From Clostridia bacterium (GTDB lineage Bacteria; Bacillota; Clostridia; Oscillospirales; CAG-272), in NCBI GenBank assembly GCA_017625275.1, contig JAGALI010000219.1, positions 1-12,866 on the forward strand: 12,866 nucleotides of DNA. Direction: 5' to 3'. The notes under the pieces were generated by a model. That model saw only the letters and a program-made list of their open reading frames with translations. It searched no databases and was not told where the DNA came from. The position numbers and the translations under genes were made by a program. Below, in pieces: positions 1-7,144 of the stretch (positions are counted from its first letter, which is position 1; the number at the start of each line of letters is the position of its first letter).

Positions 1-558
1 ATTAGCGAGGATATGCTCTCTATCGCCCGTGACATTTGCTACGACAAGGGAATTTCTGATATTTTATGGCTTTGTCAGCCTATGCAGGGCTTTGAGCTTT
101 ATGGCACGGTTGATGCCTGCGTATGCTGTCTTGATAGTCTTAATTATCTAACAAAATATGAGGACCTTGTGTCCTGCTTTAAGCTGGTGCACAACTACCT
201 TATACCTGATGGAGTGTTTGTTTTTGATATAAATACTCCGTATCGCTTTGAAAATGTATATGCGCAAAGCGATTACATTTTGGAGTGCGATGGTGCTCTT
301 GTTGCCTGGCAAAATGATTACAACAAAAAATCAAGGCTTTGCAAATTCTATCTCAGTGTTTTTGAAGAGCAAATGGACGGCTCCTATCTTAGAAGCGACG
401 AAATTCAAAGCGAGCGCTGTTACTCGAAAAAGCAAATTCTAAGGGCACTTGAGGATTGTGGGCTTGAGGTGCTTTCTATTCATGGCGATTTTAGTGGCAA
501 GGAAGCCTGCGACACTGATGAAAAATGGTTTATTACTGCAAGAAATATAAAGAAATAG
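1..558 (+). CDS. Class I SAM-dependent methyltransferase, 3' part (5' end outside window)
   Basis: The frame is open from the first base and ends at the TAA at 556-558, giving 185 visible residues. The first residues read ISEDMLSIAR, which matches the D-x-S-x-x-ML segment that follows the SAM-binding beta-2 acidic residue in class I methyltransferases. The gene therefore starts upstream of the window, and the ATG at 13 is an internal methionine. Further on, DACVCCLDSLNYL (about residues 37-49) matches the post-motif region with the conserved D-S-hydrophobic-N-hydrophobic pattern of small-molecule methyltransferases. The C-terminal KWFITARNIKK resembles the closing strand of this fold. The N-terminal GxGxG glycine loop is not visible. 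The substrate cannot be told from the sequence. The stop lies 9 nt before hslO on the same strand, so the two are probably co-transcribed. Confidence 0.82.
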   Translation: MSEDMLSIARDICYDKGISDILWLCQPMQGFELYGTVDACVCCLDSLNYLTKYEDLVSCFKLVHNYLIPDGVFVFDINTPYRFENVYAQSDYILECDGALVAWQNDYNKKSRLCKFYLSVFEEQMDGSYLRSDEIQSERCYSKKQILRALEDCGLEVLSIHGDFSGKEACDTDEKWFITARNIKK

Positions 559-567
559 AGGATTAAA

Positions 568-1455
568 ATGAGTTCAAAAATTTTGCGCGCTATGACGAGT
601 GACGGTAGCGCAAGAGCGTATGTTATAAATTCAACCGAAATTGTAAACACGGCAATTAAATATCATAGCACTATGCCAACTGCCTCTGCCCTTCTCGGAC
701 GAGTGCTAACTGCCACTAGTGTTATGGGCTGTATGCTACCTGAAAACGGAGATGTTATAACTGTTGCCGTTCGTGGCAATGGTATTGCTGGCACTACTCT
801 TTGCTGTGCTGATTATTTTGGAAATGTAAGGGGATATGTGTCTAATCCGATGGCTGATTTGCCTGTGCGTGCCGACGGCAAGCTTGATGTTTCAGGAATT
901 GTCGGTGGTGGTATTTTAAGCGTTATGAAGGATGTTGGCGACGAGGTTCCTTATAACGGAAATATTGAGCTTGTAAGTGGCGAGATTGCTGAGGATATTG
1001 CACAATATTTCGCCACAAGTGAGCAAACTCCTACTCTTTGTGCTCTTGGCGTTTTAATCGACACAGACTTCACTTGTAAGGCAGCTGGCGGTGTATTTGT
1101 TCAGCTTCTTCCATTCCCTGATGAGACAATAATTCCTAAGCTTGAGGAGAATGCAAAAAAGCTATCAGGTCTTTCTCACAAATTTGCTGAGGGGCTTTCA
1201 AACGAGGATATTCTCAAAATAGCACTTGATGGAATTGAATTTGACCTTTTTGATGAAATTGAGGTTGATTACAAGTGCGACTGCTCAAGGGAGCGCACAC
1301 AGGGAGCGCTTGTTAGCCTTGGCAAGACAGAGGTCGAGGAGATTTTTAAGGAAATGCGCGCTGAGGGCAAGGAAGAAAGAGTGGAGCTTGAGTGTCATTT
1401 CTGTGACAAAAAATACAGCTTCACAAGAGACGAGGCTCTAAAGCTATTTGAATAA
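568..1455 (+). CDS. hslO: Hsp33 redox-regulated chaperone
   Basis: This 295-residue protein is the usual length for Hsp33, a cytosolic holdase that is activated when oxidants strip zinc from its C-terminal switch. The four zinc cysteines are present as C237-x-C239 and C276-x-x-C279, the arrangement of the Hsp33 redox switch. The N-terminal part carries typical Hsp33 sequence, including YHSTMPTASALLGR at residues 32-45 and the glycine-rich GIVGGGILSVMKD at about 110-122. The start at 568 is preceded by GAGG with a 6-nt gap and gives a full-length family N-terminus. It follows the methyltransferase by 9 nt and is closed by a hairpin terminator immediately after its stop. A role in protecting proteins under oxidative stress is established for the family. 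Nothing here shows specific regulation. Confidence 0.96.
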   Translation: MSSKILRAMTSDGSARAYVINSTEIVNTAIKYHSTMPTASALLGRVLTATSVMGCMLPENGDVITVAVRGNGIAGTTLCCADYFGNVRGYVSNPMADLPVRADGKLDVSGIVGGGILSVMKDVGDEVPYNGNIELVSGEIAEDIAQYFATSEQTPTLCALGVLIDTDFTCKAAGGVFVQLLPFPDETIIPKLEENAKKLSGLSHKFAEGLSNEDILKIALDGIEFDLFDEIEVDYKCDCSRERTQGALVSLGKTEVEEIFKEMRAEGKEERVELECHFCDKKYSFTRDEALKLFE

Positions 1456-1459
1456 AAAT

Positions 1460-1490
1460 ACGGGTGTTGCTTATGCAACGCCCGTTTTTA
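1460..1490. terminator. Bidirectional intrinsic terminator between hslO and trmO
   Basis: An 11-bp stem (1460-1470 paired with 1475-1485) closes a TTAT tetraloop. All pairs are Watson-Crick except one G-T wobble. A T run follows on the plus strand, and the AAAAT before the stem supplies a U run on the minus strand. It sits between the convergent hslO and trmO stops and can serve both. Confidence 0.9.
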
Positions 1491-1491
1491 A

Positions 1492-2163
1492 TTATTCTAT
1501 CGATATAACCGTGAGGCATTTTTCCTCTACCTTAAATTTTATTTCGTGACCTGCGTAAGGGAAGCCATAGACTCTATCTGGGTCATCAATATATGAGGGG
1601 CGAGGGTCCTCGGCTAAAATATCAAGCAGGATTTGTGCCCTTTCCTCGTCGAGCACGCTAAGCAATTTCCTGTCACATTTTACCTCTAATCTATACTCGT
1701 CTATTTTTTCAGCAAAGCCACCCACGGCGTCCTCGGCATAATCTGTGCCTGGCAAATAGGGCTTGATGTCATAAATAGGTGTTGCATCAACCATATCAAC
1801 GCCAGAAACAACTAAAATGTGTCCATGCTTGTCGCTTTTTTCTATTTTTTCAAGCTTGACAAGTGAGAGTCCAAGCCCATTTGGACGAAATGGTGAGCGA
1901 GAGGCAAAAACGCCTATCCTTGTGTTGCCACCTAGGCGAGGGGGGCGCACTGTTGCATTGTATTTTGCGCTCTCGTTTTCAGAAAAGCCCCAAACTATCC
2001 AAAGATGTGAAAAGCCCTCTATTCCACGAATTGCGTCGGCAGAGTTGTATTTTGGCTCGAATATTATTTTACCCCTTAGTCTTTTGACAATTCCACTCTG
2101 TCTTGGAATGCCAAACTTTGTTGGAAAGTCGGTTTTTATTTGCGCTATTTTTTCTATTTCCAT
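1492..2163 (-). CDS. trmO: tRNA (adenine(37)-N6)-methyltransferase, TrmO/TsaA family
   Basis: This 223-residue protein is of the TrmO (TsaA/YaeB) family. In characterised members it uses S-adenosylmethionine to add the methyl group to N6 of threonylcarbamoyl-adenosine-37 in certain tRNAs. The family signatures are clear: RPPRLGGN at residues 73-80, FASRSPFRPNGLGLSLV at 86-102, DMVDATPIYDIKPYLP at 123-138, and a C-terminal DPRPSY at 186-191. I place the start at the ATG at 2163, where AAAGGTGG lies 7 nt upstream and the protein begins at the usual MEIEKIAQIK-type strand. A longer reading from a TTG at 2223 would start inside the promoter -35 element, so I rejected it. The gene is monocistronic, converges on hslO and diverges from rbsK. 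Confidence 0.92.
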   Translation of the reverse strand: MEIEKIAQIKTDFPTKFGIPRQSGIVKRLRGKIIFEPKYNSADAIRGIEGFSHLWIVWGFSENESAKYNATVRPPRLGGNTRIGVFASRSPFRPNGLGLSLVKLEKIEKSDKHGHILVVSGVDMVDATPIYDIKPYLPGTDYAEDAVGGFAEKIDEYRLEVKCDRKLLSVLDEERAQILLDILAEDPRPSYIDDPDRVYGFPYAGHEIKFKVEEKCLTVISIE

Positions 2164-2194
2164 TTTCTCGCCACCTTTTGCAATTCTCAATAAA

Positions 2195-2223
2195 ATAGTA
2201 GCATTTATTTTTAAAAAAGTCAA
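2195..2223 (-). promoter_or_regulatory. trmO promoter (extended -10)
   Basis: On the minus strand, TTGACT (2223-2218) and TACTAT (2200-2195) are separated by exactly 17 bp, with TGC directly before the -10, giving an extended -10 (TG-n-TACTAT). The start codon at 2163 lies about 30 nt downstream of the -10. Five of six consensus bases match in the -35 and in the -10. Confidence 0.75.
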
Positions 2224-2244
2224 GTTATACTTGAACTTAACTTG
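2221..2244. promoter_or_regulatory. Inverted repeat between divergent trmO and rbsK promoters (candidate operator)
   Basis: CAAGTTA (2221-2227) and TAACTTG (2238-2244) form a perfect 7-bp inverted repeat with a 10-bp centre that itself contains ACTTGAACT. It covers the rbsK -35 element (2231-2236) and touches the trmO -35 (2218-2223). A protein bound here could control both promoters. No matching regulator is encoded next to it, so function is inferred only from symmetry and position. Confidence 0.4.
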
Positions 2245-2259
2245 ATTTTGAGGTAAAAT
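2231..2259 (+). promoter_or_regulatory. rbsK promoter
   Basis: TTGAAC (2231-2236) and TAAAAT (2254-2259) are separated by 17 bp. The rbsK start codon is about 30 nt downstream of the -10. It is arranged back to back with the trmO promoter, with the two -35 elements only 7 bp apart. Confidence 0.72.
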
Positions 2260-2288
2260 AGACTTATCAAAACTAGAAAGGCCTTGTT

Positions 2289-3212
2289 ATGAAAAATATT
2301 TTAGTTATAAGCTCTGCTAATATGGACATGGTGCTAAATGTTGCCAGCGTGCCAAATGCAGGTCAAACTGTTATAGAAAGTGGAAAATACGCGTATGTCC
2401 CAGGTGGCAAGGGGGCAAACTCTGCACTTGCCTTTAGGCGTTTAGGGGGCGAGTGCACCTTTGTAACAAGAGTCGGTAACGACGCAAATGGTGACACGCT
2501 GACATCGCTCTATGAGCGCGAGGGGATTAATACAAGCTACATATGCCGTGATGACGATGCCCCAACTGGTCTTGCAACTATTTTTGTTGAGAGCACAGGT
2601 CAAAATAGAATTATCGTTTTTGCAGGTGCTAATCAAAAAATCACACAGGGACAAATCGACTCCTCGTTTGAAAGCGCCCCAGATGCGCTTTATATGCAAT
2701 TTGAAATAAATCACGATGCGATTTTACACTCTGCCAAGGTGGCAAGCGAAAGAGGCATTCCTATCTTTATTGATGCAGGCGCTGCTGACCTTTCGTTTCC
2801 ATTCAATAAGCTTCCAAGGCTTGAGGTTTTTTCTCCAAACGAAAATGAGACATTTGCTCTTTGTGGCATTTCGCCATCAAACGAGGAAAAATGCCTTGAG
2901 GCTGCCGTTTCTCTATCTAAGCTTGTTGATGCAAAATATATCGTAATCAAGCTTGGTGGCAGGGGTGCTTATATCTATGATGGTACGAAGGGCACATATA
3001 TTGACACCTTCCCTATAAAGGTTGTTGATACAACTGCTGCTGGTGACGCCTTCACAGCTGGTCTCACCTTAGAATATTTGAGCTGTGGCGACATTTACAG
3101 GGCTTGCAGATATGCAAACGCAGTTGGAAGCCTGACCGTCAGTCGCAAGGGCGCATCTAACTCCATTCCCTCTCGCGATGAGGTTATCGAATTTTTAGCC
3201 AATCAAAAATAG
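2289..3212 (+). CDS. rbsK: Ribokinase (PfkB family)
   Basis: This 307-residue cytosolic sugar kinase is predicted to phosphorylate D-ribose to ribose-5-phosphate with ATP. PfkB features run in order: N11-x-D13 for sugar contact, GGKGANSA at 39-46 (first PfkB signature), E139 in the substrate region, the N184-x-x-E187 motif that acts in Mg/phosphate handling, and DTTAAGD at 247-253 with the catalytic base D253 and anion hole. The ending SRKGASNSIPSRDEV follows the ribokinase pattern, which favours ribokinase over fructokinase or phosphofructokinase. AGAAAGG lies 7 nt before the ATG. No ribose transporter or rbsD lies nearby, so the kinase probably serves nucleoside or ribose salvage encoded elsewhere. 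It has its own promoter and terminator. Confidence 0.9.
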   Translation: MKNILVISSANMDMVLNVASVPNAGQTVIESGKYAYVPGGKGANSALAFRRLGGECTFVTRVGNDANGDTLTSLYEREGINTSYICRDDDAPTGLATIFVESTGQNRIIVFAGANQKITQGQIDSSFESAPDALYMQFEINHDAILHSAKVASERGIPIFIDAGAADLSFPFNKLPRLEVFSPNENETFALCGISPSNEEKCLEAAVSLSKLVDAKYIVIKLGGRGAYIYDGTKGTYIDTFPIKVVDTTAAGDAFTAGLTLEYLSCGDIYRACRYANAVGSLTVSRKGASNSIPSRDEVIEFLANQK

Positions 3213-3217
3213 CAACT

Positions 3218-3253
3218 GGGTCGATACGAAATCTCGTATTGACCCTCTTTTTT
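3218..3253 (+). terminator. rbsK intrinsic terminator
   Basis: A 12-bp stem (3218-3229 with 3234-3245, one G-T wobble) closes the loop AATC and is followed by TCTTTTTT. It begins 5 nt after the rbsK stop. Confidence 0.92.
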
Positions 3254-3263
3254 CTGAATTTTT

Positions 3264-3279
3264 ATATGTCAAGACATAT
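3264..3279. promoter_or_regulatory. Perfect inverted repeat upstream of nadA (candidate NiaR operator)
   Basis: ATATGTC-AA-GACATAT is a perfect 7-bp inverted repeat with a 2-bp centre, about 37 bp upstream of the nadA -35. Its TGTCAA/TTGACA-type core recurs at 3291-3296, 3316-3321 and 3347-3352. The last two form a second inverted pair around the promoter. As the operon ends in niaR, autoregulation through these sites is plausible. I have not verified the match to the published NiaR consensus. Confidence 0.45.
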
Positions 3280-3315
3280 GTAAACATAAATTGACAACTT
3301 TTTTTATAAAAGCCC

Positions 3316-3344
3316 TTGACACCACAATGTTTATATAGTAAAAT
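3316..3344 (+). promoter_or_regulatory. nad operon promoter
   Basis: A perfect TTGACA (3316-3321) and TAAAAT (3339-3344) are 17 bp apart, 33 nt before the nadA ATG. The -35 hexamer is also one arm of a TTGACA/TGTCAA inverted pair whose other arm (3347-3352) falls at the expected transcription start. That is the position where a repressor would block initiation. Confidence 0.82.
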
Positions 3345-3377
3345 TATGTCAATTTTATTTTTATTTAAGGAGAAAAC

Positions 3378-4298
3378 ATGCTAACAACAGAGCTTCTTCA
3401 AAAGGAAATTTTGCGTTTAAAAAAGGAAAAGGATTTTGTAATCCTTGCTCACGCATATCAAACACACGACATTGTAGAAATTGCCGATTTTGTTGGTGAT
3501 TCCTTCGGTCTTAGTCAGCAGGCACAGGCTGTACCACAAAAGAACATTCTTATGTGTGGTGTTCGCTTTATGGCAGAAACTGCCAAAATACTATCTCCTG
3601 ACAAAAGAGTTATACTCTCTCACCCAGAGGCTGGCTGTCCTATGGCTGAGCAGTTGACAATAGAGGAGCTTCGAGCGCTTAAGGAAAAATATCCAAATCA
3701 CGCAGTTGTTGCTTACATAAACACCACCTCTGAGCTCAAAACACTTTGTGATGTGTGCGTAACCTCGGCATCTGCGATGAAAATAGTTAAAAAGATTCCT
3801 CAAAAGGATATTTTGTTTATACCTGACTGTAATCTCGGTGGCTGGATTGCCGAAAGAGTTCCCGAAAAGAATTTTGTATTTATTAAGGGTGGCTGTCCTA
3901 TTCATACTCGTATAACTGAGGCTGATGTGCTTCACGCAAGGAAGCAGCATCCAAATGCCAAGCTTTTAGTTCACCCAGAGTGCACAAGCGAGGTTACAAG
4001 GCATGCAGATTTTGCAGGTAGCACCACTGCTATTATGTCTTATGTTGAAAAAAGCGACGAGAAGGAATTTATTATTGGAACTGACAACAGCATAGTTCAG
4101 CATCTCGGCTTTGAGTACCCAGACAAGAAATTTTACAAGCTATCAAAGATTTGCGTTTGTCACGACATGCGCCTTACAACTCTTGTTGATGTTTATAATT
4201 GTCTTGTTGGCTGTGGTGGAGAGGAAATTGCCCTTGACAAGGAAACCTATGAGGGTGCGAAAAAATGCATTGACAATATGCTAAAATATGGTGATTAA
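3378..4298 (+). CDS. nadA: Quinolinate synthase NadA
   Basis: This 306-residue [4Fe-4S] enzyme condenses iminoaspartate (from NadB) with dihydroxyacetone phosphate to quinolinate, the second step of de novo NAD synthesis. The length equals that of short-form NadA proteins. Three pseudo-repeated domains are recognisable. Likely cluster ligands are C87 (AGCPMAE), C173 (GGCPIH) and C261 in the C-x-x-M pattern (CHDM); C259 is an alternative for the last. The N-terminal HAYQTHDIVEIADFVGDS (residues 25-42) and the segment HPECTSEVTRHADFAGST (199-216) match the family closely. AAGGAG lies 5 nt before the ATG. The TAA stop is followed without any gap by the ATG of the next gene, which suggests translational coupling and balanced amounts of the two enzymes that share an unstable intermediate. 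Confidence 0.97.
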   Translation: MLTTELLQKEILRLKKEKDFVILAHAYQTHDIVEIADFVGDSFGLSQQAQAVPQKNILMCGVRFMAETAKILSPDKRVILSHPEAGCPMAEQLTIEELRALKEKYPNHAVVAYINTTSELKTLCDVCVTSASAMKIVKKIPQKDILFIPDCNLGGWIAERVPEKNFVFIKGGCPIHTRITEADVLHARKQHPNAKLLVHPECTSEVTRHADFAGSTTAIMSYVEKSDEKEFIIGTDNSIVQHLGFEYPDKKFYKLSKICVCHDMRLTTLVDVYNCLVGCGGEEIALDKETYEGAKKCIDNMLKYGD

Positions 4299-6470
4299 AT
4301 GAAGACTGATATTTTTATAGCTGGTACGGGCTGTGCAGGGCTTTATTGTGCCCTTAATTTGCCAAGGGATAAAAAAATCCTTTTGATTACAAAGGCTGAG
4401 GCCGAAAAAAGCGATTCGTTTTTAGCACAGGGTGGCATGTGTGCCCTGCGTGACAAGAGTGATTATCAAGCCTTTTTTGATGACACGATGAAGGCTGGAC
4501 ACCATGAAAACGACAAAAAAAGCGTCGAAATTATGATTAATTCATCGCCTGATGTGGTTGAGGATTTGCTATCGTATGGCGTGGATTTCAACAAAAACAG
4601 CGATGGCACGCTTGCCTATACTAAGGAGGGCGCACATTCATCAAATCGTATCCTCTTTCACAAGGATATAACTGGCAAGGAGATTACAAGCAAGCTTCTT
4701 CAAAGAGTTAAGGAGCTTGACAATGTAACTCTTCTAGAAAACACTACTCTTCTTGATATTGTATCGAAAAATAATGAGTGTCTTGGTGCAATAATTAGGC
4801 TTGAAAATGGAAAAATCGAGCCAGTTATGTGTGAATACACCGTTCTTGCAACAGGGGGTGTAGGTGGCCTTTATAAGCATTCAACCAACTTCCCACATTT
4901 GACTGGAGACGCACTGGCAATCGCTTTAAATCATGGAGTTGAGCTTAAGGATATTGATTATGTTCAAATCCATCCAACAACCCTTTATAGCGACAAGATT
5001 GGTGAGCGTAGCTTCCTAATTTCCGAGTCGGTGCGTGGTGAGGGAGCTTTGCTATATGACAAGGCAATGAGGCGCTTTGCCAACGAGCTTTTGCCTCGTG
5101 ATTTACTTACAGAGGCTATAAATAAGCAGATGAAAATTGACGGAACGGAGCATGTGTGGGAGGACCTTCGTACAATTCCAAAAGACGAGCTTATCTCTCA
5201 CTTTCCTAACATTCTTGCGCGTTGTCGCGAGGATGGCTACGAGCCTCTTGAGGAATGCATTCCCGTTGTGCCTGCCCAACACTATTTTATGGGTGGAATT
5301 AAGGTAAATCATCAGAGCAAGACCTCAATGGAGCGTCTATATGCGATAGGTGAAACGGCGTGTAATGGCGTTCACGGCAAGAACAGACTGGCAAGCAATT
5401 CGCTTCTTGAAAGTCTTGTGTTTGCAAAGCGTGCAGCGCTTGATATGATTGCTACCAAGGGTAATTTTGCCAGTGATGTGTCGGAATTTGAGGGCTTAGA
5501 TTTGAAAAAATATGAAAGCGCCAAGGAGCTTGAACAGAGCTACAAGGCACTTGTGCTAAATGAAATAGAGGCACAAGCAAGGAAAAGAAAAATGACTAAA
5601 GCAGGAGATAGAAATATGTTTGATGAGGTAACTTTAAAGCTACAGGTTGACCCACTTATTTTAAGTGCGCTTCGCGAGGATATTACAAGCGAGGATGTGT
5701 CTACAAACAGCGTTATGCCAAGCGCTACGAGGGGTGAGGTTGACCTGATTTGTAAGGAGGACGGCGTGCTTTGTGGCATGCAGGTATTTATGCGCGTTTT
5801 CTCACTTTTAGACGCGAGCACTGAGTTTGAGGTGCTTGCAAGCGACGGTGACGACATTAAAAAGGGACAGCTTCTTGCCAAGGTGCGCGGTGATATTCGC
5901 GTTCTTCTATCGGGTGAGCGTACCGCCCTTAATTACATGCAAAGAATGAGTGGTATTGCTACATACACAAGAGGTGTTGCTTCTCTTTTAAATGGCACAA
6001 AGACAAAGCTTCTTGATACAAGAAAGACTACACCTAACAATCGTATTTTCGAAAAATACGCTGTTCGCATAGGTGGTGGAACTAACCATCGCTACAACCT
6101 CTCTGATGGTGTTCTTTTAAAGGACAATCACATCGGTGCTGCTGGTAGCGTAAGACAGGCTGTGCTAATGGCAAAGGAGTATGCGCCATTTGTTCGCAAG
6201 ATTGAGGTTGAGATGGAGAGCTACGATATGGTGGTTGAGGCCGTTGAAGCTGGCGCTGACATTATCATGCTTGACAACATGACCCACGAGGAAATGAAAA
6301 AATCAATCGAATTTATAAATGGCAGAGCTGAGGTTGAGGTTAGCGGAAATGTAACTAAGGAAAACATAGCAAGGCTTACTGACCTTGGTGTTGACTTTAT
6401 TTCAAGTGGCGCTCTTACTCACTCATCGCCTATTCTTGACCTTTCGCTCAAAAATCTACACGCTATATAG
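4299..6470 (+). CDS. nadB/nadC: NadB-NadC fusion: L-aspartate oxidase + quinolinate phosphoribosyltransferase
   Basis: One uninterrupted 723-codon frame holds two NAD-synthesis enzymes. Residues 1 to about 387 are an FAD-dependent L-aspartate oxidase: GTGCAGL at 9-15 (FAD Rossmann loop), SFLAQGG at 40-46, HSSNRILFHKDITG at 113-126, R267 in PRD and H328 in AQHYFMGG (counterparts of the E. coli catalytic Arg290 and His351), then NRLASNSLLE near 362-371. The roughly 100-residue C-terminal helical domain of E. coli-type NadB is missing. After a linker, residues 440-723 form a complete NadC with DTRKTTP (573-579), GGGTNHRYNLSDG (592-604), KDNHI (608-612), E639 and D659, which turns quinolinate plus PRPP into nicotinate mononucleotide, CO2 and pyrophosphate. 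An AGGAG 8 nt before the in-frame ATG at 5616 could also give free NadC. GGTG near the nadA stop probably serves the start at 4299. Confidence 0.94.
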   Translation: MKTDIFIAGTGCAGLYCALNLPRDKKILLITKAEAEKSDSFLAQGGMCALRDKSDYQAFFDDTMKAGHHENDKKSVEIMINSSPDVVEDLLSYGVDFNKNSDGTLAYTKEGAHSSNRILFHKDITGKEITSKLLQRVKELDNVTLLENTTLLDIVSKNNECLGAIIRLENGKIEPVMCEYTVLATGGVGGLYKHSTNFPHLTGDALAIALNHGVELKDIDYVQIHPTTLYSDKIGERSFLISESVRGEGALLYDKAMRRFANELLPRDLLTEAINKQMKIDGTEHVWEDLRTIPKDELISHFPNILARCREDGYEPLEECIPVVPAQHYFMGGIKVNHQSKTSMERLYAIGETACNGVHGKNRLASNSLLESLVFAKRAALDMIATKGNFASDVSEFEGLDLKKYESAKELEQSYKALVLNEIEAQARKRKMTKAGDRNMFDEVTLKLQVDPLILSALREDITSEDVSTNSVMPSATRGEVDLICKEDGVLCGMQVFMRVFSLLDASTEFEVLASDGDDIKKGQLLAKVRGDIRVLLSGERTALNYMQRMSGIATYTRGVASLLNGTKTKLLDTRKTTPNNRIFEKYAVRIGGGTNHRYNLSDGVLLKDNHIGAAGSVRQAVLMAKEYAPFVRKIEVEMESYDMVVEAVEAGADIIMLDNMTHEEMKKSIEFINGRAEVEVSGNVTKENIARLTDLGVDFISSGALTHSSPILDLSLKNLHAI
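5603..5618 (+). promoter_or_regulatory. Internal ribosome-binding site and start codon for free NadC
   Basis: AGGAG (5603-5607) sits 8 nt before an in-frame ATG (5616-5618, codon 440 of the fusion). Initiation there would yield a 284-residue protein, the normal length of stand-alone NadC, starting MFDEVTLKLQVDPLI. This signal falls exactly at the domain boundary, so it looks like the relic, or the still active, start of an ancestral separate nadC gene. Confidence 0.55.
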
Positions 6471-6479
6471 GTAACAAAA

Positions 6480-7022
6480 ATGAACGCAGAAGAAAGAAGA
6501 TATAAAATCCTCTCTCGTTTAAGGGGTGCTACAGCTCAAGTTTCTGCCAGCTCACTGGCTAAGGAATTTGGAGTTAGCAGACAAATAATTGTTGGTGATA
6601 TTGCCCTTTTACGCGCACAGGGTAACGATATTATCGCTCTTGCAAGAGGCTATGTGCTCCAAGGTGGTGCTCGTGCCGAGAGAGTCTTCAAGGTGCGCCA
6701 CAGTGACGAGGATACAGAAAAGGAGCTTAATCTTGTGGTTGACGCAGGTGGCTGTGTGGTTGATGTTTTCATTTATCACAGAACCTATGGTGAGGTACAT
6801 GCGAGCATGAATATTCGCTCAAGGGTTGATGTGCAGGCGTTTCTTAATGATATTGCCTCAGGAAAATCAAGCCTGCTAAAAAATGTCACCTCTGGCTATC
6901 ACTATCATACAATAAGCGCTGAAAGCGAGGAGCTTTTAGACCTTATTGAGGAAAGGCTTAAGGAAAACGGATTTTTAGCACCTCTTCAAAATCACGAGCC
7001 AAACAAGCTTGTTAAAAAGTAA
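6480..7022 (+). CDS. niaR: NiaR-type niacin-responsive repressor (HTH + 3H domain)
   Basis: This 180-residue regulator has an N-terminal winged helix-turn-helix (about residues 5-60, with ASSLAKEFGVSRQIIVGDI as the recognition unit) and a C-terminal 3H domain. In the family, NiaR (YrxA) represses NAD synthesis and niacin uptake genes when nicotinic acid is abundant. The metal-site residues can be read as H74, E82, H141 and H143. Each lies exactly five positions before H79, E87, H146 and H148, which I recall as the metal ligands of the Thermotoga TM1602 structure. H100 and H107 are further conserved histidines. It starts 9 nt after the nadBC stop with a weak AGGT signal overlapping that stop, so it is the third gene of the operon and probably controls its own promoter. 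A terminator follows directly. Confidence 0.93.
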   Translation: MNAEERRYKILSRLRGATAQVSASSLAKEFGVSRQIIVGDIALLRAQGNDIIALARGYVLQGGARAERVFKVRHSDEDTEKELNLVVDAGGCVVDVFIYHRTYGEVHASMNIRSRVDVQAFLNDIASGKSSLLKNVTSGYHYHTISAESEELLDLIEERLKENGFLAPLQNHEPNKLVKK

Positions 7023-7027
7023 AAAAA

Positions 7028-7051
7028 GCATCGCGATTGCGATGCTTTTTT
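7028..7051 (+). terminator. nad operon terminator
   Basis: GCATCGC (7028-7034) and GCGATGC (7039-7045) form a perfect 7-bp stem with a GATT loop. A-run and T-run tails can extend it to about 13 bp, and six T follow. It starts 5 nt after the niaR stop. The A run also makes it potentially bidirectional. Confidence 0.92.
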
Positions 7052-7115
7052 ATTTCGATTGTAAGCAGACACAACTCTTAAACAAGATTTATAATAAATA
7101 AAATTTTTATATATA

Positions 7116-7144
7116 TTGCAAATGGAATTTTTTTGTGCTACAAT
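7116..7144 (+). promoter_or_regulatory. Promoter of the DXS-like gene (extended -10)
   Basis: TTGCAA (7116-7121) and TACAAT (7139-7144) are separated by 17 bp, with TGC directly before the -10. The start codon at 7201 leaves a leader of about 50 nt. TTGCAA, itself palindromic, recurs at 7164-7169 in the leader, which hints at a pair of operator sites, but this is weak evidence. Confidence 0.7.

Noticed and set aside
13..15. ATG at 13 as the true start of the methyltransferase
   Set aside because: The frame is open to base 1, the preceding residues (ISED) belong to the conserved SAM-binding region, and no ribosome-binding site precedes the ATG.
2164..2223. Upstream TTG start at 2223 that would lengthen trmO by 20 residues
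   Set aside because: The TTG is the first triplet of the -35 hexamer of a good promoter, the extra residues do not resemble the family, and the ATG at 2163 has a strong ribosome-binding site.
1817..2245. 142-codon open frame on the plus strand opposite trmO
   Set aside because: It is antisense to a well-supported gene, has no recognisable motif, and its length is explained by the codon bias of the opposite strand.
3291..3296. TTGACA at 3291 as a second -35 for the nad operon
   Set aside because: No acceptable -10 lies 16-18 bp downstream; the promoter at 3316-3344 is near perfect. I keep this hexamer only as part of the repeat pattern.
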